Source of the DNA: JACRPI01 sp041671005
GTDB taxonomy: Archaea > Nanobdellota > Nanobdellia > Woesearchaeales > DSVV01
Reading direction: 5' to 3'
Assembly: GCA_041671005.1 (NCBI GenBank)
Contig: JBAZCJ010000038.1
Coordinates: forward strand, 1 to 10,664
Length of the DNA: 10,664 nucleotides
In this document: piece by piece, positions 5,709 to 10,664 of the stretch
Layout of the letters: each line of letters starts with the position of its first letter
Numbering within the stretch: the first letter of the stretch is position 1
The notes under the pieces: generated by a model
The model's database searches: none
What the model saw: the letters and a program-made list of their open reading frames with translations, nothing else
Told to the model about the DNA's origin: nothing
Made by a program: the position numbers and the translations under genes

Positions 5709-6893
5709 TTATTCCTTAAAATACTCTGAGAATATAGTAATAATATGAGTTAAATCCACTTCGGTTACATCTTGATGACAGCCAATATAAAATCCCGATT
5801 CATTAATCCATTTTGTTATAGGATAATCGTCTTCATTTATTTTGAATAATTGTTGATAAATTGGTTGATTTATCAAAGGAAGCATCTCCCTTGTTTCAAT
5901 ATGATTATTTTCTAAGAATTCAACAATTTTCTTTTTATTTTCATTTTTCATAACAAGAGGAAACATCATAAAAGAATGGTCACAACCAGGCCGTATTTTT
6001 GGCAATTGTATATACTGCTCAAATGGTTTTAAATGCTTTAAAAGCGATGCTGCATTCTTTCTCCTTTTTTCAATAATTTCTGGAAGTAGTTCTAACTGAG
6101 CAACACCAAGTGCCCCTTCCATTTCTGTTACTCGAAAACTATGGCCTACGCTCACAAATCTAAATCGTGCTTCAATAATTTCTTTTAATTCTTCACCTTT
6201 CTTTCCTTTTGCATCATCAATACTAATGTAAATGGAATCTCTTCCATGATTAATTAAAGAACGAATTTTAGTAGCATATTCAGGATTATTTGTTGTATTA
6301 ATACCACCAACTCCTGTAATTAATAAATGTGCAATATACGTTGAAAAGCACCCAATATCGCTTAAAGAACCAACCATTTTTCCGTTGTATCGTGCATACA
6401 TTGTTTCACAAGAATCTTCTATAATTTTGAGATTGTGCTTCTTTGCAATCTCAAAAATTTGATCCATATCGCATGGCAACCCAAATAAATGAACTGGAAT
6501 AATTGCTCGCGTTTTTGAAGTAATCTTTTCTTCAATCTTTTTTGGATCTATATTATAATATTCTTTTTCAACATCAACAAAAATAGGAGTCATTTTATTA
6601 TGAATAACAATGTTAGATGTTGCAACAAAAGTAACTGCTGGAACAAGCACTTCATCACCATCATTCCAGTTATAAATTTCTTTTAACGCTTGTAACGCAA
6701 CATGCAATGCACTTGTACCACTATTCCTGACAATACCAAATTTACAATCATGAATTTTTGCAAAATCTTTTTCTAATTTTTGTAAAAATGGACCATATGA
6801 TAATCTACCAGTCTCAAGAACGGTCATAACATTTTTTTTTGCTTGTTCTGTGATAGTTACTGTACCTACTCCAACTGGTTTCATATTACCCAT
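5709..6893 (-). CDS. DegT/DnrJ/EryC1 fold enzyme with His in place of the PLP Lys (sugar 3-dehydratase-like)
   Basis: 394 residues spanning a whole fold-type I sugar aminotransferase-like enzyme. NSGTSALHVAL (57-67) is the cofactor phosphate loop, VPAVTFVATSN (84-94) the sugar-binding region, and IIEDSCE (157-163) carries D160, which pairs with the pyridine nitrogen. Where aminotransferases have the Schiff-base lysine (K, four residues, G-E-G-G), this protein reads AHLLITGVGG: H189 replaces Lys. The same change defines the PMP-dependent sugar 3-dehydratases ColD (His188) and E1, which remove the C3 hydroxyl of 4-keto-6-deoxyhexoses on the way to 3,6-dideoxy sugars. Length is close to ColD; E1 is longer and has an iron-sulfur cluster. 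A GDP-fucose/colitose-synthase-like gene lies in the same operon. Starts at 6893 or, three codons in, at 6884. It could instead be an inactive or divergent aminotransferase; no 3-dehydratase activity is proven. Confidence 0.85.
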   Translation of the reverse strand: MGNMKPVGVGTVTITEQAKKNVMTVLETGRLSYGPFLQKLEKDFAKIHDCKFGIVRNSGTSALHVALQALKEIYNWNDGDEVLVPAVTFVATSNIVIHNKMTPIFVDVEKEYYNIDPKKIEEKITSKTRAIIPVHLFGLPCDMDQIFEIAKKHNLKIIEDSCETMYARYNGKMVGSLSDIGCFSTYIAHLLITGVGGINTTNNPEYATKIRSLINHGRDSIYISIDDAKGKKGEELKEIIEARFRFVSVGHSFRVTEMEGALGVAQLELLPEIIEKRRKNAASLLKHLKPFEQYIQLPKIRPGCDHSFMMFPLVMKNENKKKIVEFLENNHIETREMLPLINQPIYQQLFKINEDDYPITKWINESGFYIGCHQDVTEVDLTHIITIFSEYFKE

Positions 6894-6915
6894 GAGAACT
6901 ACTTTTTTTATAAAG

Positions 6916-7638
6916 TTATTGTCTTTTAAGAGAAAATTTAATTACTTTTACAAAAAATTTAGGTGCCTCTATCCACAAATTAAGTTTGGACTGTCCATAT
7001 ATCCTATCTTTAAAAATAACTGGGATTTCAGTAACTTTAAATCTTTTTTGATGTGCTTTAATAATCATTTCAAGAAGAAGAGCGTTTGTATTTTCTTGTG
7101 TATTTATTGAATGCCATACTTCTTTTTTCATTGCTCTAAAATTTGCTGAAAAATCATGAATGTTATACCTTAAGAGAAGAACAACAATTTTGTTTCCATA
7201 TTTACTTATTGCTCGTTTAATTGCGGTTTTTATATTATTACTTTGATAACCTTCCTCGTTTATATGACGAGCACCAACAACCAGATCATATCCTTCATCT
7301 ATTTTTTCAACAAGTTTTTTCATATCTCCAACAGAAAAAGATAAATCTGCATCTGAAGACAGAATAATATCCCCTTTTGCAGCATTGTATCCTTCTCGTA
7401 ATGCTGCACCAATGCCTTCTTTTTTTTCTTTTATGATTAAGCGAATATTTTTGTATGTGTTTTTTAATTCAAGTACTGCTTCTCCCGTACCATCAGGACT
7501 TTTATCATCAACAACAATTATTTCTTTTAATCTATTACCTTTTTGAAAAATATTTTCTATCAAAGAAATAAGAAGAGTAATATTTTCTTTTTCATTATAT
7601 GTTGGAATTATTATTGAAACTTTTTTTTTAACTACCAT
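6916..7638 (-). CDS. Dolichyl-phosphate-mannose-synthase-like GT2 glycosyltransferase
   Basis: 240 residues from the ATG at 7636-7638, a single soluble GT-A domain like archaeal and human DPM1. Motifs in order: VSIIIPTYNEKENI (7-20), VVDDKSPDGTG (42-52), SSDADLS (94-100, metal-binding D96/D98), DFSANFRAMKK (162-172), and EIPVIFKDRIYGQSKL (204-219). The last two are characteristic of the DPM1 subfamily, which moves mannose from GDP-mannose to dolichyl phosphate on the cytoplasmic face; related enzymes use other sugars. No C-terminal membrane segments are present. An in-frame TTG at 7642-7644 would overlap the upstream stop, but the ATG only 2 nt after that stop is the simpler start and suggests translational coupling. 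It likely supplies a lipid-linked sugar donor to a GT-C enzyme. The sugar specificity is inferred. Confidence 0.88.
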   Translation of the reverse strand: MVVKKKVSIIIPTYNEKENITLLISLIENIFQKGNRLKEIIVVDDKSPDGTGEAVLELKNTYKNIRLIIKEKKEGIGAALREGYNAAKGDIILSSDADLSFSVGDMKKLVEKIDEGYDLVVGARHINEEGYQSNNIKTAIKRAISKYGNKIVVLLLRYNIHDFSANFRAMKKEVWHSINTQENTNALLLEMIIKAHQKRFKVTEIPVIFKDRIYGQSKLNLWIEAPKFFVKVIKFSLKRQ

Positions 7639-7640
7639 TT

Positions 7641-8296
7641 TCAAAACTTCTTTCCAATTATTATTTCATGCCACAATAATTTGATAAAGTATAAGCCAGT
7701 AGGAATTGTTCTTGCCGTACTAGAACCACCTATTCTATCTCCTTCATATGTTGGTATTTCTTTAATTTTATACTTTTTTTTTAATGCACGAATAGATAAT
7801 TGATACTCAATGCCAAATCCTTCTGAGTCGGGTTTTAAATTGTTAAAAACTGACTTTTTAATTGCACGAAAACCATTTATTGAATCTGTGAGATGACCTC
7901 CCCAGATTAAGTTTGCAATCATCGTAAAGCCTTTATTCCCAAAACCACGAATTGGTACAGGAACATCATCATCATCACTTCTGCCCCCTTTCATGAACCT
8001 TGATGCAACAGCCATATCATAACCTTGATTTAATAAATCAAGTAAAAGAGGAATATCTTTTGGATCTTCATTGCCATCTGGACTAAAAAAAACAATATTT
8101 TCATGTTTTGCAATATTCATTGCCATACGAAATGCTTCTGCACGGCCTAGTTTTTCTTGGACATATACTTTAATACCTTTTTGTTCAAGAAACTCCTTGC
8201 TACCATCTTTTGACTGACCATCAATTACAAAAACATCACTTATTTCTTTCAAAGGAATTTTATCAAAAACTGCCTGCAATCCGTTAATTTCATTTT
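7641..8296 (-). CDS. GT2 family glycosyltransferase (dolichyl-phosphate sugar transferase-like), 5' end lost in gap
   Basis: The reading frame stays open into the 10-N gap, and its first readable residues are NEINGLQAVFDK, the NE-x-x-x-L part of a GT2 N-terminus (normally VxVVIPALNE). So the true start lies in or beyond the gap; the in-frame TTG at 8277-8279 is not the start. Motifs: VIDGQSKDGS (in place of VDDxSxDG), FFSPDGNEDP (D-x-N in place of DxD), SRFMKGGR, LTDSINGFRAIKK, and EIPTYEGDRIGGSS near the end. These fit the dolichyl-phosphate-glucose/mannose synthase-like branch. It has no membrane tail. It is followed after 2 nt by a second GT2 gene, so two lipid-sugar synthases may work side by side. 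Family secure; sugar and carrier inferred. Confidence 0.85.
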
Positions 8297-8306
8297 NNNN
8301 NNNNNN
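8297..8306. other. Assembly gap (10 N)
   Basis: Ten undetermined bases. The epimerase upstream still lacks its last residues and stop, and the GT2 downstream lacks its first strand and start codon. Together these need several tens of bases, so the ten N are probably a placeholder and the true gap is longer. The apparent frame running across it from the epimerase is an artefact. Confidence 0.95.
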
Positions 8307-9265
8307 ACTGTTTTTTTAATGCCTTCATTAAGAGGAACAGTTGGCTGCCATCCTAATATTAATTTAGCTTTTTGAATGTCACTTGCTCTTCTGGCATGAC
8401 CATCTGGTTTTGTAATATCAAACATAATTTTATGATTCTTTTCTGTATAAGCACATAACTTAGTGATTAACTCTTTAATAGAAATCTCTTGATCACTGCC
8501 AATGTTTATCGGACCCATGTTAATTGCTTTTTCTATTGCCAATAATGCACCACTACAAAAATCTTCAACATACAAAAATGCTCTTGTTGGATTTCCTGTA
8601 CCAAACACAATAATTAGATCATCATCATTTATTATTTTTCTTAATAAATTAGGAATAACATGTGCTTTTTCTTGTGAAAAGTTGTCACGAGGCCCATACA
8701 TGTTGGATGGACGAATAATTGCAATGTTCATTCCAAATTCTTTTATATATGCTTGTGCAATAAATTCTTCCATTCTCTTTGCCCAACCATACCCTTCATT
8801 TGTCCTTTCTGGAACGTCCTTAAACCCTTCTGATTCTGGAGTGGGAATTGTACATTGAGCAGGATACACACACGCAGAACTTACAACAAGAAATCGGTCT
8901 ACATTATTAATTCGTACGGCATCAATGACATTCATGAATACACTAAGATTTTCTTTGAAAATTGTTCCAGGATGAAGAACATTATATTGAATTCCACCAA
9001 CATCAGCTGCACAATGAAAAACCATATCTTTTTTTTGAAATAGATTACTGCAAAACTCTTTATTTTCTAATGAACCTTCAACAAGGATTACTTTATTAAT
9101 AACAGAATGAAGATTTTTTTTTGCTTTTTCTTTATTTCTGTACGGAACAGTTACTTCAGCACCTTCTTTAACTAATCGTTCAACAAGATGACTTCCGGCA
9201 AAACCAGTTCCCCCTGTTACAACAACCTGTTTTCCTGTAAAAAAAGACATAACAACAAGAGACAT
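8307..9265 (-). CDS. NAD-dependent sugar epimerase/reductase, GDP-L-fucose/colitose synthase-like, 3' end lost in gap
   Basis: About 320 residues are readable before the gap, up to LGWQPTVPLNEGIKKTV; relatives end about ten residues later. It is an extended SDR. The Rossmann motif VTGGTGFAGSH (16-26) binds NAD(P), SSACVYP (129-135) supplies the catalytic Ser and a nearby Cys, and YGWAK (Y159, K163) is the YxxxK pair. RPSNMYGPRDNF (185-196) and AHVIPNLLRK (201-210, H202) closely follow the GDP-L-fucose synthase pattern N-x-YGP-x-DNF...SHV-x-P-x-L. Those enzymes epimerise C3/C5 and reduce C4 of GDP-4-keto-6-deoxymannose; ColC does the C5 epimerisation and reduction on the 3-deoxy compound. Plant-type GDP-mannose 3,5-epimerase also has SSAC-x-YP. 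ATG at 9263-9265 is 10 nt after the surface-protein stop; ATG at 9248-9250 is an alternative start. Confidence 0.85.
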
Positions 9266-9275
9266 GTTTTTCTTT

Positions 9276-10664
9276 TTAAATTTTCACATACCAACTAACA
9301 ACTTCTTCTGCTTTATTACTATATACATCTGTGCAATAAATAGTAAAAGTATTATATCCTTCATTAAGGCCTGTTAGAATTCCCGTAAACAATGTATCTG
9401 ATATTTTTTCCAATGCGACATATTCTATAGAACCATATTTTGCATAGCCACATTGAACTTTTTCTGAAGAAGAAGTTGTTACTGCTACTGCTGTTTCTTT
9501 TCCTGTTTCCTCATTATTATCTGGACTAATTGAACGAATTTCTAAAGGTTGTGATTCTAAAAGTATATACTGCATGGGTTGCATAATATTTTGCTCTGTT
9601 TCTTGTTTTTTACAATGGATAGTTAAACCTTGTAATTCAGTGATTGTAAGATTTATCCCACACACATATTCTCCTTTATATTGCTCTGATGATGGTGTAC
9701 AATCCATATTTTGTAAAACTGTGCCATTATCAACAGCACATATAAATAAATCATCAACATATAAGTTAAGAGACACATTTTCCTTTGACGTGTTAAAAGT
9801 TGTTGCCCGTTCTGATAAAAGGTATCTGCTAACAGAAATAATTGTTGTTTCATTTGTTTCATTAATTACAATATATTCTGCATATTCTTCCAAAGGATTT
9901 TCTTCGTCTTCAGGAATATATGGAGAATATAATTTTCCATCAATACCTGTAACATTGCTATACTGAATAGTTACAGCATAGTTCTCTTCATTACCAGGAT
10001 TATCAGCACAGCTAATATATACATTAGGCTGATTAAGAACAGCTGAACATTCATAACTGCCCCCTGCAACTGCAACAATATCATATATGTCATTTTTACA
10101 AGTAAACGCATTTTCCATTTCAGCATATGGTTTATTTTCAGGATCATAATGACAATCTGCAGGTTCATCTGTGTATATTGTTAAAGGAGTTGTTATTGAC
10201 ATAGGAAGTGTTGCACCATTATCGGGATTAAACTCCACAATTGAGGGGGGTGTAACATCTTCTGTTATGTTAGATATATCTAATTCTAAAAATAATTCTT
10301 GTTCTTGTTCATTACCATATTTATCCTCACAGCTGATAAAAAGATAGTATCCGCCACTATCAAATTTATTCATTAAAGTGATTGATAAATTTTCATAATA
10401 TGGATACGATGATTCAACATCACTCATTAAGCTTAACAGACTGTCAACAGAAGGTTGTAATTCTTCAACCAAATCATTACCAGTCACAGTATTATAAACT
10501 GAAAATACTGCCGGAAACTTTGTTTCATAATTTTCTAACAAATCTTCTGGTTCCATAATTGCACGAACAATTTGTTCTGCAGTTGTAAGATTTAATCCTT
10601 CTTTGAGCTTTGAAGGAATAACTATTTTTGGAGGGACACGCATTGTCAATACATGTTCTTGAGT
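9276..10664 (-). CDS. Multi-domain Ig-like surface protein (5' end outside window)
   Basis: 462 residues are readable, and the frame is still open at the window edge (TQEHV precedes the in-frame TTG at 10647-10649), so the start and any signal peptide lie outside. At least three beta-rich modules are visible. Each ends in a C-x-D-x-x-(G/S)N signature (CEDKYGN, CADNPGN, CTDVYSN), and one opens TPPSIVEFNPDNGATL followed by Cys-containing strands. This layout resembles Ig-like surface proteins of Woesearchaeota-type archaea. There are about ten N-x-S/T sequons (NLT, NLS, NIT, NVT, NET twice, NTS, NVS, NGT, NLT), so it may be N-glycosylated. No C-terminal membrane anchor is seen; it ends VSWYVKI. 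The epimerase follows 10 nt later, so it is probably cotranscribed with the glycan genes. Its exact function is unknown. Confidence 0.75.
   Translation of the reverse strand, partial: TQEHVLTMRVPPKIVIPSKLKEGLNLTTAEQIVRAIMEPEDLLENYETKFPAVFSVYNTVTGNDLVEELQPSVDSLLSLMSDVESSYPYYENLSITLMNKFDSGGYYLFISCEDKYGNEQEQELFLELDISNITEDVTPPSIVEFNPDNGATLPMSITTPLTIYTDEPADCHYDPENKPYAEMENAFTCKNDIYDIVAVAGGSYECSAVLNQPNVYISCADNPGNEENYAVTIQYSNVTGIDGKLYSPYIPEDEENPLEEYAEYIVINETNETTIISVSRYLLSERATTFNTSKENVSLNLYVDDLFICAVDNGTVLQNMDCTPSSEQYKGEYVCGINLTITELQGLTIHCKKQETEQNIMQPMQYILLESQPLEIRSISPDNNEETGKETAVAVTTSSSEKVQCGYAKYGSIEYVALEKISDTLFTGILTGLNEGYNTFTIYCTDVYSNKAEEVVSWYVKI

Noticed and set aside
5626..5713. A short minus-strand frame encoding a very hydrophobic stretch (LWIILLISLILLLIVSLLL) between the 3-dehydratase-like gene and the GT-C gene.
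   Set aside because: It has no ATG, GTG or TTG at a usable position, opens directly after a stop, and runs into the GT-C promoter; AT-rich spacer DNA easily gives Leu/Ile runs.
7639..7644. TTG start for the DPM1-like gene overlapping the upstream stop.
   Set aside because: An in-frame ATG two codons later, just 2 nt after the upstream stop, fits better and keeps the whole VSIIIPTYN motif.
8249..8306. Continuation of the epimerase frame across the N run.
   Set aside because: The residues after the gap (KMKLTDCRQF...) are out of frame with the GT2, whose own frame gives NEINGLQAVF there. The extension is an artefact of the gap.
10647..10649. TTG as the start of the surface protein.
   Set aside because: The frame remains open to the window edge and no signal peptide follows the TTG, so the gene most likely begins outside.

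Overview
The window looks like part of an AT-rich archaeal genome, most likely a DPANN-type lineage (Woesearchaeota/Pacearchaeota-like). The signs are an archaeal initiator tRNA-Met (A1:U72 pair and three G:C pairs at the base of the anticodon stem), tRNAs without encoded CCA, TATA boxes about 25-29 bp upstream of tRNA 5' ends or start codons (leaderless genes), dolichyl-phosphate-type glycosyltransferases, and a Cys-containing Ig-like surface protein of a style common in that group. The lineage is an inference from these features; no database search was possible.

Right half (10664 down to 5709, all minus strand): a tightly packed surface-glycan operon. In order of transcription it holds a sequon-rich surface protein (5' end off the window), an NAD-dependent sugar epimerase/reductase (GDP-fucose/colitose synthase-like), a GT2 glycosyltransferase, a dolichyl-phosphate-mannose-synthase-like GT2, and a DegT-fold enzyme in which His replaces the PLP lysine, as in the sugar 3-dehydratases ColD and E1. 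A 10-N assembly gap (8297-8306) cuts off both the 3' end of the epimerase and the 5' end of the first GT2. After its own TATA box, a multi-pass GT-C-like membrane glycosyltransferase follows (5590-3920). Together these genes suggest synthesis of a deoxysugar nucleotide, charging of lipid carriers, and transfer to an extracytoplasmic acceptor.

Centre (3920-2650): two divergent tRNA genes, both disturbed at their 3' side. The initiator tRNA-Met (plus, 3011-3136) carries 51 extra nucleotides in the T arm. They are best read as inserts of 21 and 30 nt flanking an intact TTCAAAT T-loop. The tRNA's 3' part is overlapped on the other strand by the 3' end of a LAGLIDADG homing endonuclease gene, which reads in frame through the 30-nt insert. 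tRNA-Ser(GCU) (minus, 2840-2924) is followed by a 159-bp, gene-free, palindrome-rich segment ended by an exact 13-bp copy of the tRNA's 3' terminus (nucleotides 61-73), which looks like an integration footprint. The same segment could also be a structured RNA or 5' leader.

Left part (2651-1, minus): a 55-codon remnant of a GT2 glycosyltransferase, a MurJ/MviN-type 14-TM lipid flippase, and a protein joining a ParB-like N-terminal domain to a SAM-methyltransferase domain that runs off the window at position 1. These too fit polysaccharide or glycoconjugate export and modification.
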